Source: Eublepharis macularius
Taxonomy: Eukaryota > Chordata > Lepidosauria > Squamata > Eublepharidae
Direction: 5' to 3'
Assembly (NCBI RefSeq): GCF_028583425.1
Contig: NC_072791.1
Span: forward strand, 191,494,311 to 191,558,310
Length of the DNA: 64,000 bases
Below the pieces are notes generated by a model. That model ran no database searches, was not told where the DNA came from, and saw only the letters and a list, made by a program, of their open reading frames with translations. The position numbers were made by a program, and so were the translations under genes. Within the stretch, counting starts at the first letter, position 1. Every line of letters begins with the position of its first letter. Shown here one piece after another: positions 1 through 11,689 of the stretch.

Positions 1-485
1 GTTCTTACCTTTAAAGCCCTGAGTGGGTTGGGACTGGCATATCTTCGGGACCGCCTCTCCCTGTACATTCCCCGGAGACCGCTTCGATCAGCGGATAAAT
101 GTTTACTGGTGGTCCCCAGCCCTAAGGAAGCCCGCCTCACTTCAACCAGGGCCAGGGCCTTTTCAGTCCTGGCCCCAGCCTGGTGGAACGCCCTGTCAAT
201 GGAGACCCGGGCCCAGTGAGACATATTATCATTCCGCCGGGCCTGTAAGACAGAGCTGTTCCGCCAGGCATTCGGAGATTGAAGGGGGCGGTGCCATGTC
301 GGCCTCCCACCTTCAGGGGGGGGGGGTTCTCTCCACCATTGCACTTGGTTAATTTATTTCATTATTGTTTTGTATATTGATTTTAGTATTGTTGTTTTCT
401 TGTTTTTATTGATTTTAAACTGTTCACCGCCCAGAGCCCCTGGGGATGGGCGGCATATAAATTGAAATATATATAAATAAATATA
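1..485 (+). mobile_element. L2-like LINE, 3' end
   Basis: A translated stretch near the start reads SGLGLAYLRDRLSLYI and later RAFSVLAPAWWNALSMETR. This is the C-terminal signature of vertebrate L2-type reverse transcriptase polyproteins (GLGPxYLxDRL, then RAFSVxAPxLWNxLP). It is followed by a short 3'UTR ending in GGCGGCATATAAATTG and an (ATAAAT) tail. It is 5' truncated by the window edge and frameshifted. Confidence 0.75.
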
Positions 486-549
486 GATGAGGCAAGGGAG
501 ATCTGAAGATGTGTAATCTAAAAGTGATGTTAGTTGTTTATCCAACCTT

Positions 550-1627
550 TTATGGGGTCCAGTTTACCCCGGCTGATTCAGTTAAGAGCCACGGGGTTAT
601 ATTGGATCCAGCACGGCTGCTAGAGAAGCAAGTAAAGGCAGCAGCGAAAAAGACCTTCTCCCAACTTAGACTAGCCTGGAAGATGTCCCCCTACTTGACA
701 TGGCTGATTTGGCCACCTGGATTCATGCCACAGTAACATCAAGACTAGACTACTGTAATTCACTCTACACAAGTCCCCCCAAAGTCAACTTGGAGATTCC
801 AGCTGGTGCTAAAAGCTGCAGTCCATTTACTTTCTTTTCTTTTTATTTGTTATATACATTTTTATTTCAGTTCATTTACTTTCAGGAGCTAGATGGATTA
901 TGCATATCACTCCCATTCTGCAGTCACTCCATTGGCTACCCATCAGTTACCAGGCTCGATTCAATGTCATGCCTATTACATTCAAAACCCTTCATGGCCT
1001 AGGCCCCTGCTATCTGCAAAACCACCTCTTTCCTTGTGTGCTGCCATGGCAGCTTCACTTATCCAAACAGGGCCTTCGGCAGATACCACCCTGCAGCTGG
1101 GCTCAGTCAACAACTGCCCATGCACGTGCTTTCTGTGTGGTAGCTCCCACCGTATGGAATGGCCTGCCTGAGGAGGTCAGGAAAGCTTCCACTATCCTGG
1201 CTTTCTCCAAACTATGCAAGACAGAATTATTCAAGAAGGCTTTCTACCTAGATTAGAGGACTGTGTCATAAGAAATACCTCAAAGAAATACCTTAGTAAG
1301 GGACAGGGACTATAGACTAGGCTATTGGGTACTGTCTACTGATGTAGATACACTCCTATTGAAAAGTTTGATATCGCTAAAGATGTCATGTTAATAACTT
1401 ATGCTTTAATTCAGAAACGGTTCATCTGTTTTCAGCTTTCTGCTTGTTTTCAAATTTGTGCTACCATATCCTACTCTGTTTTCATTTAATGTCCTGTTGA
1501 TCATACCGCATTTTTGCTCCGTGAATGTTCTAGCTATTGATTGTATTGTCTTCCCTTATGATGTGTAATCCACCTTGGATCTCAGTGAGAAAAGGTGGAT
1601 TATAAATAAATAGTAACAATAATAATT
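550..1627 (+). mobile_element. L2-like LINE, 3' fragment (second subfamily)
   Basis: Frames contain HGVILDPARLLEKQVKAA, TSRLDYCNSLY and ITPILQSLHWLPISYQARF, the last third of an L2-type polyprotein, then a 3'UTR ending TGAGAAAAGGTGGATTATAA with an ATAAT-rich tail. About 80 bases of T-rich sequence near 815-890, flanked by repeated CATTTACTTTC, interrupt it. The copy at 8640-10575 belongs to the same subfamily and orientation. Confidence 0.75.
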
Positions 1628-2750
1628 AAATGACAAAGCCTAACTTGACAGACCTCATCCCTCTTGTGCTTCTGATTCCCGTGCCCTCCCTGCCACCGAG
1701 TTAAATTACATTATCAAAAAAGGACCACACATTATCAGCTCTTAATCTCTGCTAAACGTTATGCATTTCCAGTCCCCAACCTGTATTTCCAGCTGCTGAC
1801 CAGAAAAAATACAAACCTTTAAAAAAAGGCATAGTTAAGAAAGTATTACCTTACCCAGTCTGAACCTCTACACTAATTAAGAACTGTACATTCTATTATT
1901 TATACCATTTGATTCTTGACTTTACCAAATATGGATTACAGCATTATAAGATACAATACAATCATATATAGCTTTCCTCCCTATGACTGTAGTGGCATCA
2001 AACAAGATTTACCAGATCAGTTTGGTGTCCCTATCAGCCTATGACAACCTGCTGCACTCAAATTATCTCCATGGCTAAGAAGCTAATACCCTTAACTAGA
2101 CAAAAGGACTGAGTCACTCACATACTGCTGTTATTGTTCACCATAACAAAGAGCTATGTATCCGTACATAATATCTTGTCACATTCATTCTACAAAAATG
2201 GTCTTAAAGGCCAAATTTGTAGGAATCATTCTCATTTTTTTTTTAAAAAAAATAGCATCTTACTGAGATGGATTTATAATTTTGGTATTATTTTGCAGAG
2301 AAACATCATTGATGTAATTCTTTGGGCATCTGCTGAGTTTTAACAAAGAGATTCAGAAGATATCTGAGAAATTACAAGCCAGTTAGACAGATGTAAATTG
2401 GCAAAACTGGATAACTTGGTGGGAGCCGTTATTAAAGACAGAATTGTCAGACACACAAGTTTCAGTCCTAAGGACATTGAGAGTAAGCCCCTTGAATAAC
2501 ATTAAGCTTACTTCTGAGTAGACCTGCTTAGGATTACTGTCATACAGGACAAGCCTGGCTGAGGAAGAATCACCATGGCTTCTGCAAACAGAAATCCTGC
2601 GTTATTAATCTTGGAATGCTAGCAAGTATATGGATTATGGTAGCTCATTATATACTTGGACTTCCAAAATGGTTCTGACAAAGTCCTTCACCATAGCCTC
2701 CTGAGTAAAATAAATCATCATGGGGATGGAAAAAAGGGGTTTTTTTGAGG
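1628..2750. other. Intergenic sequence, no gene seen
   Basis: I see no coding exon here. A ~65-bp squamate-type dispersed module (AGTAAGCCCCTTGAATAAC ... ACTTCTGAGTAGACCTGC) occurs at about 2478-2545; related copies occur near 11850-11915, 24107-24180 and 41855-41935. Confidence 0.4.
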
Positions 2751-2758
2751 CGTAGGAC

Positions 2759-3018
2759 CAGGGCTTTTTTTCAGCTGGAACGCAGTGGAATGGAGTTCCG
2801 GAACCTCTTGAAAATGGTCACATGGCTGGTGGCCCCGCCCCCTGATCTCCAGACAGAAGGGAGTTGAGATTGCCTTCCGTGCCGCTAAGCACTGCGGAGG
2901 ACAATCTAAACTCCCCTCTGTCTGGAGATCAGGGGGCGGGGCCACCAGCCATGTGACCATTTTCTCCGAGGGGAACCCACTTTGTTCCACCACTTCTTTT
3001 CCCAGAAAAAAAGCCCTA
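2759..3018. mobile_element. Palindromic hAT-type MITE with 8-bp TSD
   Basis: The element begins CAGGGCTTTTTTTC and ends GAAAAAAAGCCCTA, and the arms are inverted copies (GGTGGCCCCGCCCCCTGATC against its complement). Flanks CGTAGGAC (2751-2758) and CATAGGAC (3019-3026) form an 8-bp target duplication with one mismatch. An 8-bp TSD with CAGGG ends points to hAT. It has no coding capacity. A related copy is at 52113-52335 and a half copy at 16301-16357. Confidence 0.8.
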
Positions 3019-3027
3019 CATAGGACC

Positions 3028-3234
3028 ATGGCTCAGTGGTAAACACCTGTGTTACATGCATGAAGTCCCAGGTTCAGTCCACTCCTTAGTATCTCCAGTT
3101 AAAAGGATCCGGTTGTAAGTGATATGAAAAACCTTCCCCTGAGACCCTGGTGAGTTGGTGCCAGTGAGAGTAGACAAAACTTACCTTGATAGACTAGTGG
3201 TCTACTTCACTATAAGGCAGCTTCCTATGTCCTC
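3028..3234 (+). mobile_element. tRNA-derived SINE
   Basis: The head GGCTCAGTGGTAAACAC resembles a pol III A box and GGTTCAGTCC a B box, about 40 bp apart. The body (CTCCAGTTAAAAGGATC, CCTGAGACCCTGGTGAG, TATAAGGCAGCTTCCTATGT) is the common squamate SINE of this type. It starts within 10 bp of the neighbouring MITE. Confidence 0.65.
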
Positions 3235-3949
3235 TTGTGGACTAGAAATTGGTTAAATAACATGGTCTGGAGAAATTGGACCAACAGAACTTTTCTTCCT
3301 CTTCCCGAGCCTGGGGCACCAAATGAAATTGATGGGCCATAGATTCAGGACAACTATGCCTAATTAATTAGAAGAATCCAGTGCCACAGGATATAGCAAT
3401 GGTTGCTAGTTTACATGGCTTTGGGGAAAGGTTCATTGAAGAAAAGTCCATCAATGGCTATTAGCCATGATAACTGAGTGGGACTTGCATGTTCAGGCAC
3501 AGTACATCTCAAAGTCTGTTGCTGCAAGAGAGACTAGCTTTTGCCTGTGGGCTTCTTCATAAGTACTTCCATGGCATCTTGTGCTGGATAAGATTTTAGC
3601 CCTCAAATCCACTGAATCTGATATTCCTGTACAAATTATTGTTAAAGGAATGCAAAACCATAATCATTAGAAAACCATTTTTGGCTTTACTATAATTGGA
3701 GTCTAGAACTCTGTTTATACAACAGGAAATCTTCCAAACTTTGAAAAATTACGTAGATACCAGTGGATGGATAAAATTAATTTGAGCAAGTTTTTCTCAT
3801 TCTAGTTTCAATTTTCCTAATTAGGACCCCTCCCCCAACAGTTACTGTTGGCTGGTTTGTTAATTGCAAGAATGATTAAATTTGATAAGCTGAAATTGAT
3901 GTCTTAAAATTCTATCTATCATCTACAAGGAACTCAGGGTCATATTCTT

Positions 3950-4083
3950 GATTATTCCCTCCTCTGTTTTATTCTCACAACCGTTGTGTAAGAGTGACTG
4001 GCCCAAGTCCACCAGTGACCATGGGTGGAGATCTGAATTAAAGTCTCTCCACCGCCAGTCCAACATACTAATCATTCTACCAC
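3950..4083 (-). mobile_element. Old tRNA-type SINE remnant
   Basis: Read on the minus strand, the segment gives the degraded order of head, CACTGGTGGACTTGGGCCAG and CTCACAACCG-type tail typical of reptile SINEs of the kind at 43357. It is strongly diverged and truncated. Confidence 0.45.
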
Positions 4084-4089
4084 AACAAG

Positions 4090-5615
4090 GTTTTTTTTTA
4101 AAAAAAATGTTAAATTTGATTATAAAAAGAAAAGTGTGAAAATGTTCAAGATGCAAAGATCCTACCTTGGGATTTCTAAGATGATGCTGACTTTCAAATT
4201 TGTGCAAAATTTCCTTACACAACTCAATCTGCCTGCTACGGAGACCTTATTCATAGAGGATGTGGCAGGGCTTTGCCGTTAAGCTCCACACTGGAGTTTG
4301 GAATCTAGTTATATGATTATTATAAACATATAGCAGGAGGAAAGAATGGCAAACTCCACTCAAACTGGTTTGAAAAGGAATTTTATGTTAGGGTGCTATG
4401 CCTGTAAAAGCATAAGTATATCTTGCTTGCATAATTTATGACAAGTATAATAATGATTTTGACAGTGCTAGTATTCTTGTGAGTTAAACAGTTAATGCAA
4501 GGTCACCATTTTGAACCATAAGCCTGATGAACTGGTACGGAAACAAATTGTTCCATGAAGACATGTGAATCATAGGATAAATTTTTTAATGTAATTGTCC
4601 TTCATTGATAGGTTATTGTTGCGAGGCACTTCAAACAATTTTCCCGGACAAATATAAATGCAGCCTAAAATGCTCTAAATAAATAACCGAGAACATCCAG
4701 TTAGATGAATATTTGAAAAGCCTTTTAAAATGGGGTGGATGTTATATTCCAGACATACAAATGTACAAATAGCTTCCTTGATGAATTTTAATATAAGGAA
4801 GTTGCCCTCTAGTGGTAAGTGAAAATAAAGACTTTCAAGTTTATTCCCTTCTGGGGAAGAAGAAAATGAGTTTGTTCTCTTATCTTTCCTCCACCCCATT
4901 CCCAAAATAGCTCAGAGGAAAACCTGCACTGCTATGAGAATGAAAACAGTTCTCGGATATGCAGCCTGAAGGCAAGGAAGGCCTTTTGAGAAGAGCAGTT
5001 TTTACAGGTCCCTCGAGTCCCCATATTTATGTCGAATTCACAGCAGTTTTCATAAAAGGATTTCTTTTTGTATAGACTAGAGCTGGTCATGTGACTGCCA
5101 TCTGGAATCAATGAGATTCACACACACTGACTGAAATACAGGCCACGGTGTGCTCTTTTTTGTCTTGAACCACTTTCCCAGAGATAGCTGAAGCATTATT
5201 TCATCAGCTAAATATTCCTAGAAGATGATTGACTGGAACTGTTAACAACAACATTTTTTAAAACTAAAGCAATATCCTTTCCTGCCCACAACAATCCCTT
5301 TACTTTTAACATTGTCTTAAGAAAATGAGGTGGATCATCTTTGGGACAGGCTTTCAAAGCTTCAGAACTTGTGGCAGTAACACAGCAGCAGAATATCTGA
5401 ATAGGGTTTCCCTTATTAAGGAACAGCAAGTCATGCTTTATTTGGCCACTGTGAATACTGTAAGGAAACATAACAAGTCTTTCTCCCATGACTGCTAGGG
5501 TTCAGTCATGGCTGCTTCTACCTATATCACCAGGCCCACCTCATGGTGGCCTCTTCTGTAACCCTTTTTCTCTCAGGTCTACAACTGAGAATCTCTCCAC
5601 GAGACCCCTGGGCAT
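4090..5615. other. Intergenic sequence, nothing recognised
   Basis: AT-rich single-copy-looking sequence with no coding exon or classifiable repeat. Short open frames here lack family resemblance and are taken as chance. Confidence 0.4.
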
Positions 5616-5618
5616 GTG

Positions 5619-5757
5619 TTTGTCAAGTGTCAGGAGATGCAATGTTAGCTGGGAAGCTTAATTTTGAAAGACAGAGCCGGCAGAGATTGCTCCGGAGGGG
5701 ATGGATTCTCTCACAGCCCTCAGCCACTTCTGGTGTGCTGGACTGTCTCCCTTAAAT
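5619..5757 (+). repeat. Dispersed repeat, first of a local direct pair
   Basis: A ~135-bp segment starting GTTTGTCAAGTGTCAGGAGA and ending GTGTGCTGGACTGTCTCCC is repeated in the same orientation at about 6236-6373. Both copies share ATGTTAGCTGGGAAGC-like and CTCTGGAGGGGA-like blocks. This is LINE or SINE debris I cannot classify. Confidence 0.5.
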
Positions 5758-6136
5758 AAATAAATTACCAGTTGTGTCCTTAGTACTATGGGAAGTAAAT
5801 ACTGGAAACCAAAACTAGGATCAGACATGAAGAGGGTCACTGGAGTTTTTCCTTCCAGCCCCTTCATAAGAAGCTGAGAGGTTTGATGCGGAGAAACAAA
5901 GTCAAGGAAGGAGGTGGACAAGATCAAGCATTCAAATTGGGATCAGGTGTGGCTAAGATAAATGGGCCTGACAAGACCATTAGGAAGAGGCTTACAAAGA
6001 GGCTGAGTAAATCCCAGCACACCCTATGCACCCTATGCTTTGCAAAGCCAGTCAACAGCCTCTGTAGGGCTGACCCTGCTTAAGGAAGTCCTGAGTTCCA
6101 TTTTAAGAGGACTCTTGCCACAGTTCTATTGATGCC

Positions 6137-6373
6137 TGAGAATATTTATTTATTTATTTACATTATTCATAGTCTGCCTTTCTCACGGAGACTCAAGGCA
6201 GATTACACAGTGTGAGAAAGAGTCTTTCTGACATCTGTTCTTCACATGTTGGGAGTTGCAATGTTAGCCAGGAAGCATAGTTTTAAAAGAGAGCCAGCGC
6301 AGATCGCTCTGGAGGGGACAGCTTCTCTCATAGCCCTTTACCGCCTCTGGCATGCCGGACTGTCTCCCCTTTT
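6137..6373. repeat. LINE 3'-end fragment (minus) plus second copy of local repeat
   Basis: TTTATTTACATTATTCATAG followed by GCCTTTCTCACGGAGACTCA is the reverse complement of an L2-like 3' end (TGAGTCTC...GTGAGAAAGGC). It abuts the second copy of the 5619-5757 repeat (6236-6373), which ends GCCGGACTGTCTCCCC. Confidence 0.5.
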
Positions 6374-6759
6374 GGAGCCTTTGCCCTGCTGCCTTCACTG
6401 CTTAAAATTTTGAAATAACTGAGCCCTGGCAGGGCAAAGGCTACAGAAGGGGAGATGCCAGAGGCATTGGAGGACTGTGGGGAGGGAATAGAGGCTGTGT
6501 TGAAATGACTTATAATCCAGAATTCATATAAAAGTCTGCAATAATTGGATCTGCACTCGGTACAGACTTAGAACCTTTTTGCAGGCTAACAGGTACATTG
6601 GGGAAGAGACAGGTGCACGTGAGTCACTTCCCAGGCACAGAAACCTCAGACACCATAGATACGGTTGAGGCTGGGTTATGGTTGAGCCTTCTGGCCAGCC
6701 ATCTTGAGAGGGGGAATGTAACCCCTTCCTGTTTTTTTCTTTCCATCTTTTGGAGCATT

Positions 6760-6955
6760 GCTCTCCCTCGACCCGTAGAAACGCTTTAGAAATGGGTAAT
6801 ATGGGCTGCCTCTTAGAGCTGTTCCTGTCACTGCTGAATTTGTAAGTTCTTATAGTTTTAAATGGTAATTTTATGTAGATTCAAACATTGTTGTTATCTG
6901 CTCTGAGCCTGCTTTCGGGGAGAGCAGACTATAAGTTAAAGAAATAAATATGTGG
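6760..6955 (+). mobile_element. LINE 3'-UTR fragment
   Basis: The end reads CTCTGAGCCTGCTTTCGGGG, then AGACTATAAGTTAAAGAAATAAATA. This is the GCC...GGGGAGxGCxGxATATAA plus A-rich tail format of L2/CR1-type LINE 3' ends. No coding part is recognisable. Confidence 0.45.
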
Positions 6956-7429
6956 ATGACTCTAGCCAGAAAAGAACAAAGGCAGCCAAGGCCTCACCTA
7001 GGCTAGTCATGCCCTAGCAACAGAGCTTGGGAGGTCTAAAGAAATAGACAGTTCTTCCTTTGCAAGGCAGGAAAAGATATGTTAACCCACAAGGGTTCTA
7101 CAAAGGGGAGATTATTTAGCCGCTGGACATAAGGTAGAAACTATTCTCCATTTACTGCAAGCCATTCTAACCAGGCTCCAGCAGTCAATCCCTTCATCCC
7201 CAGAGTGTGTTGGTTAGTCCCCACAGAAGAGACAAGAAAGAGGGAACTGCGGAAACAAGTTGGAGGGGGCCTGGCTTCAGACCGCTCTGGTGGAAACTCC
7301 TCCTAGTTCACAGTCTGTGGTGGCAGAATATATACCACAAGAGAAGTAGGGAGTAAAGAAAAGAGGAGACTTGCTGGGCAGAGATCCAGAACAGCTGAGG
7401 AACTTCTCAAGCTCCAACATAGGCAGAAA

Positions 7430-7645
7430 TAAGGCTTGCCAGCTCTGGATACAGAAATTCCTGGAGATCTAGGAGTGGAGCCTGGGGAAGGCAAAGTTTG
7501 GGAGACAGGAGAGGTCTCAGTGAGATAGAATGTATGGAGTCCACCCTCTACAGCTGCTGTTTTCTCCTGGGGAAGTGATCTCTGTAGTCTGAACATGAGT
7601 TGTAATACCAGGAGATATCTAGGCTCCACCTGGAGTTTGGCAATT
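7430..7645. mobile_element. hAT-type MITE, degraded copy
   Basis: The segment begins GGCTTGCCAGCTCTGG, contains AAATTCCTGGAGATCTAGGA and TTTTCTCCTGGGGAAGTGAT, and ends CCACCTGGAGTTTGGCAA. It matches in order the cleaner copies at 34044-34257 and 63381-63598. The terminal TAGGG is decayed, and I could not define a target duplication. Confidence 0.65.
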
Positions 7646-8639
7646 CAACTTGTGAAACGGTTGGTCTCCCCACAGAGGCAAAGAAAAGAGACATGCAGCA
7701 GCAGCCGCACGGCACTCTCTTCAACTCATTTTGATCCCATTAGCCTGGTCTGTACTGAAGAGCCAAAAAGAACATTAGTCAGGCTCTGTTTCTTCTGGGA
7801 CAGTGGCTGTCATCGGAAGACCGATTTCCTGAGCAACACCCGCATCTTTGCAGACATGTAATTTGCCAAGAGGAAGGGCAGTTAAAGAAACAGCGGAGCA
7901 ACATTTCTTTTGGGCCCTGTCTTCCCTAGCAAACTTTGTTGGGACCCAAAGGAGCTCCACAAGTGGTTCAGTTGTCCCTTCTGTTGGGAAACAGAACATT
8001 TCACCACAGGCTTATGTGAGGACGTTGGTGTGATTGTCCGTTTTTCAATGGCAGAGCTGTCCAGTACTGGCAGAAAGAAAACATCACACACCCATCTAGA
8101 ATTCTGATTTCTTCAATGCTGCAGAAAACCTCTACTATCACAAATCCACTTCCACCACAGGGAAGGGTCAGCAGTTGACCTCTGCCGGTGTTTGAGTTTT
8201 GGTAGGTGTCAGGCCTGAGCTTTTTTTTGGCACAGCTGTAACTCAAAATGCCAATAAAGATATTAAAAGGTACCTACAGTACAGTGTCTGCAGGGAAATT
8301 ATTAATTCACCACATACATCTCTGATAAAGCAGGAATATCCTTCAACATTTCTATGGATTTTATGTATCCTGCAACTTGGTTTAAATAGTTGCAAGCAAG
8401 TAATCTTCAACACTTGTTATTGTAAAAAATTTAAAATTTTCAGTGTAAGCTGTAGTACAAGCTCCCAAATAGATTTTCTCAGGCAGGAAAAGGTTAAGGT
8501 TCTGCTTTGTTTGCCAGGTCACTGGACTCTGAAGGAAATTTCTTACCAGCTGGAGTTTTCAAGATATAAAGAATGCCTTGGAGCTTTGGAGTTGATTTTG
8601 GAATAAAGTAGACGTGAGATAAAAGCGAGGTCTTATTGT
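7646..8639. other. Intergenic sequence, no gene recognised
   Basis: Overlapping short open frames occur on both strands (the longest, 8199-8606, is 135 codons), but none resembles a known family and codon use looks random. No repeat was identified with confidence. Confidence 0.4.
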
Positions 8640-10575
8640 TGCAAATATCACTTTGGGTTTGCTTTACATGGTTGCTAAGATCATGTAAGGACCACCTAAA
8701 GGAGCTCTTGATGATTATCATAAATCAGCCATTAATTCGAGGTACCTTACCTTGGCCACTCAAAGAGGCAGTTATCTGCCCACTACTTTAAAAAGCGTCC
8801 CTAGACAAAAATGATGTGTCAATTATTGGCCAGTCTCTCATCTGCCCTTTCTAAGCAAAATGATTGAGAATGCTCTAGCAAACCAACTTCGGGTCTTCTT
8901 GGATAACTTGTGCTCTCGGTCTTTTCAGCCTGGTTTTAGACTGACCTATGGGACGGTGATGGCTCTGGTGGATTTAGTTGATCGTGGTGGTGGAAAGTGC
9001 TCTCAAGTTGTAGTAGCTGACTTATGGCAACCCTTGCTGGGGTTTCCAAGGCAAGAGCCTTTGCCATTGATTGCCTCTGCATAGATACCCTGGTAATCTT
9101 TAGAGGTCTCCGATCCAATTACTAACCAAGCTGCTTAACTTCTGAGATCTGACGAGATCAGGCTTGCCTGGGTTATCTGTGTCACATCAGGACTTTAGTT
9201 GATGTCTAAATATAGACAAAGGCCATGCCTCTTTGTTGCTCCTCCTCGATCGGTAGCCTTTGATACTGTAGATTATGCCATCCTGAGGCAGAAGTAGGTT
9301 ATCAGGGGATGTGCTTTGGATTGGTTTAAATTGCACTTCATGGAACAAACTCAAAGGATTTCCATTGATTTCCTACCTTCAATGTGGAGGTTGTCTTGCT
9401 GTGTTCTAGAGGGTACAATCTTCTCTCCCATTTTATTCAACCTCTACGTAAAAACCTTCAGCAAAAACCCTTCATAGCTTTGGAATTGGTTATGTCATCA
9501 ATATGCAGATAACACTCAGCTTTGTATCTTCCTTACCAAACTTCCCTGCTGCCTGGCAAATGTGAGCAAATTGAAACTGAACCCAGACAGGAAATGATGC
9601 TGATAGGGAAGAAATTTTAAAGGACATTGTGCTTCTACTTTTGAAAGGATGCAGCTGACCCCTACTGAACCTAGGGGTTATACTAGATCCAGCATTGCTG
9701 CTGGAGAAGCAAGTTAATGCAGCTGCAAAAACCTGCTTTCTTCCAACTCATTCTAGCCCACAAGATGGCCCCCTACCTGGACATGGCTGATCTGTCCACC
9801 TCAATCCACACCATGGTGACAAAGAGGCTGGACTGCTGTAATGCATACTACATAGGTCTCTCCTTGAAGTCAACTCATAGGCTTCAGTTGGTGCAGAATG
9901 CCACAGTGAGGTTATTATTAGGAGCTAGGTGTAGCACTCATATTATTCCCATTCTGCAGTCACTCCATTGGCTGCCCATCAGCTACCAGGCTCAGTTCAA
10001 GGTATTGGCTACAAAGCTCTTCATGGCCTTGATTTGTCTTATCTGCAGGACCCTCTCTCCCTATGCTCTGTCACAGCAGCTTTGCTCATCTGAGCAGAGC
10101 CTTCTGCATGTGCCACCTTGCGTATGGGCAATATCAACAACTGCCCATACACATGCATTCTCTGCTATGGCCCTCAGTCTTATGGGATGGCCTGCCTAAT
10201 GAGGGTAGGAAGGCTCCCACTCTCCTGGCTTTCCAAAAACTATGCAAAACTGAATTATTCACAAGATCTTTCTTACATACTCCAGAGGGCTGTACTATAG
10301 AAATGGTTCAAAAGATGATTTGGTAAAGGGATAGGAACTGTGGGCTGTACTACTGTGTCTGTTGCTGTAAGTATGCTGCTACTATGTAATGTCTGCATTG
10401 TTTAGTGTATGTTTAAATGCTTATGCTTTGTTTCATCATCATTTCAACTCTGTAGCTGATTTCTGTTTTTCAAATATTTACAATCCAAGCCTTATTGTAT
10501 TGTTTAATGGATGTCCCCGACTTATACTGTGAAAGCCACCTTGAGTCTCAGTGAGAAAGACAGACTACAAATGTA
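8640..10575 (+). mobile_element. L2-like LINE with RT fragments, 3' end intact
   Basis: The plus strand carries decayed reverse transcriptase: PFLSKMIENALANQLRVFLD, FQPGFRLTYGT and ALVDLV before an insertion, then VAFDTVDYAIL and ALDWFKLHF after it. The C-terminal domain follows with TKRLDCCNAYY and PILQSLHWLPISYQAQFK. It ends TGAGTCTCAGTGAGAAAG with an A-rich tail. RT is broken by frameshifts and by a 5S-derived SINE at about 8997-9205, so it is inactive. The element is 5' truncated. Confidence 0.8.
8997..9205 (-). mobile_element. 5S rRNA-derived SINE inserted in the LINE
   Basis: Positions ~9088-9175 read GGTCTCCGATCCAATTACTA, then CTGCTTAACTTCTGAGATCT and GACGAGATCAGGCTTG. This is the reverse complement of the 5S rRNA internal region (AGATCTCGTC..., AGCTAAGCAG..., TAGTACTTGGATGGGAGACC). 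The remainder (GACTTATGGCAACCCTTGCT, CTTTGCCATTGATTGCCTCT) is a SINE body, so it is not a 5S gene. The reading frame of the host LINE resumes beyond it. Confidence 0.7.
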
Positions 10576-10599
10576 AACAATAATGGGAACATTAGGAAG

Positions 10600-11430
10600 C
10601 AATTGGCCCTAAGAATCCTTGGAAGAAGAGCTGAGAAAGGAATGCCTTCAAAAATCCACAAAGTCCTCCGTCTCCACAAGTATTCCCAAACCCGTGTCAT
10701 GTGGCATTTGCAGTTCTAACTATGCCCAGCTTTCTGGTTTATGCAATAGTAAACTCACTGCTGTCTTTAGTCCCTGTGAACTATTTGTGGAGAAGTCCAG
10801 TTGTGGGTAAGATCTTTGTGAATGGAGACCGTATGTTTCACTGCACAAAAAGTTCAAAGGGAGACTCTAAGATGAAGCTGCTGAGATGGAATTTACGTGT
10901 AGATTTGGTAACTGTCAGATTTGCGCTCGAGATAGTAAGTGGTCTGCTTGTTACCGAAATGGTTGCTCCATGCAGGTTTATGTACACTATTCAGACCCAT
11001 CCTACTTAGCAAGTTCATCAACACTGTAAGTGTCCATACCCATCCATACCCAATTACTCCTTTGAATGGACCCTGTTGACCTATGTGCTCTACGATGCAA
11101 CTACATACCTATGTTATGGAAAACGAGGCCTTGGCTTGTGGCCTTTCTATGTATTAAATATTTATTTGGCTCTTCCTCTAAGCAGCTCATTACATTGTAC
11201 ATGCTTCTCTCCAATATATTTATTCTCATAACCCTGACAATCACTCAGGCATGTTTCATGGGGAGCAGGAATGAGATCTCCCAAGACCTAGTCCAGCACT
11301 CTAGCCATATCCACTACCTCATCGTGGATCTCCCACAGTTGCACTTCTGTTGTCTGTAGCTTTTTGTGCACACATGCATGTGTATATCCATCTGTATTTT
11401 GCTTACAGAATCCTGTATTTTTAAAGGGAC
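10600..11430. other. Intergenic sequence, nothing recognised
   Basis: No coding exon or classifiable repeat was seen. The open frames at 10619-11359 are short and without family resemblance. Confidence 0.4.
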
Positions 11431-11680
11431 ACAATAATAATAACAATAATAGATTCATATACCATCCTTCAGGACAACTTAATGTCCACTCAGAGTGGTT
11501 TACAAAGTGTGTTATTATTATCCTCACAACAATCACTCTGTGAGGTGGGTGTGGCTGAGAGTTCCAAGAAGCTGTGACTGACCCAAGATCACCCAGCTGG
11601 CTTTAAGTGGAGGAGTGGGGAATCAAACCCGGTTCTTCAAATTAAGAGTCCTGCTGCTCTTAACCACTACACCAAACCAC
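11431..11680 (-). mobile_element. tRNA-derived SINE (Sauria/Squam-like)
   Basis: On the minus strand the head reads TTTGGTGTAGTGGTTAAGAG (A box-like) and GGTTTGATTCC (B box). The body is GAAGCCAGCTGGGTGA-like and the tail GGATGGTATATGAATC with (TTATTG) repeats. The same family is at 19841-20083, 29580-29835 and 63228-63698. Confidence 0.8.
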
Positions 11681-11689
11681 AATATCATT

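Noticed and set aside
8199..8606. 135-codon frame on the plus strand as a gene
   Set aside because: No family resemblance, no splice or conservation evidence, and Cys/Leu/Lys composition typical of AT-rich chance frames.
9085..9180. A 5S ribosomal RNA gene
   Set aside because: Only the inner part resembles 5S, it is diverged, it is fused to a SINE body, and it lies in the middle of a dead LINE.
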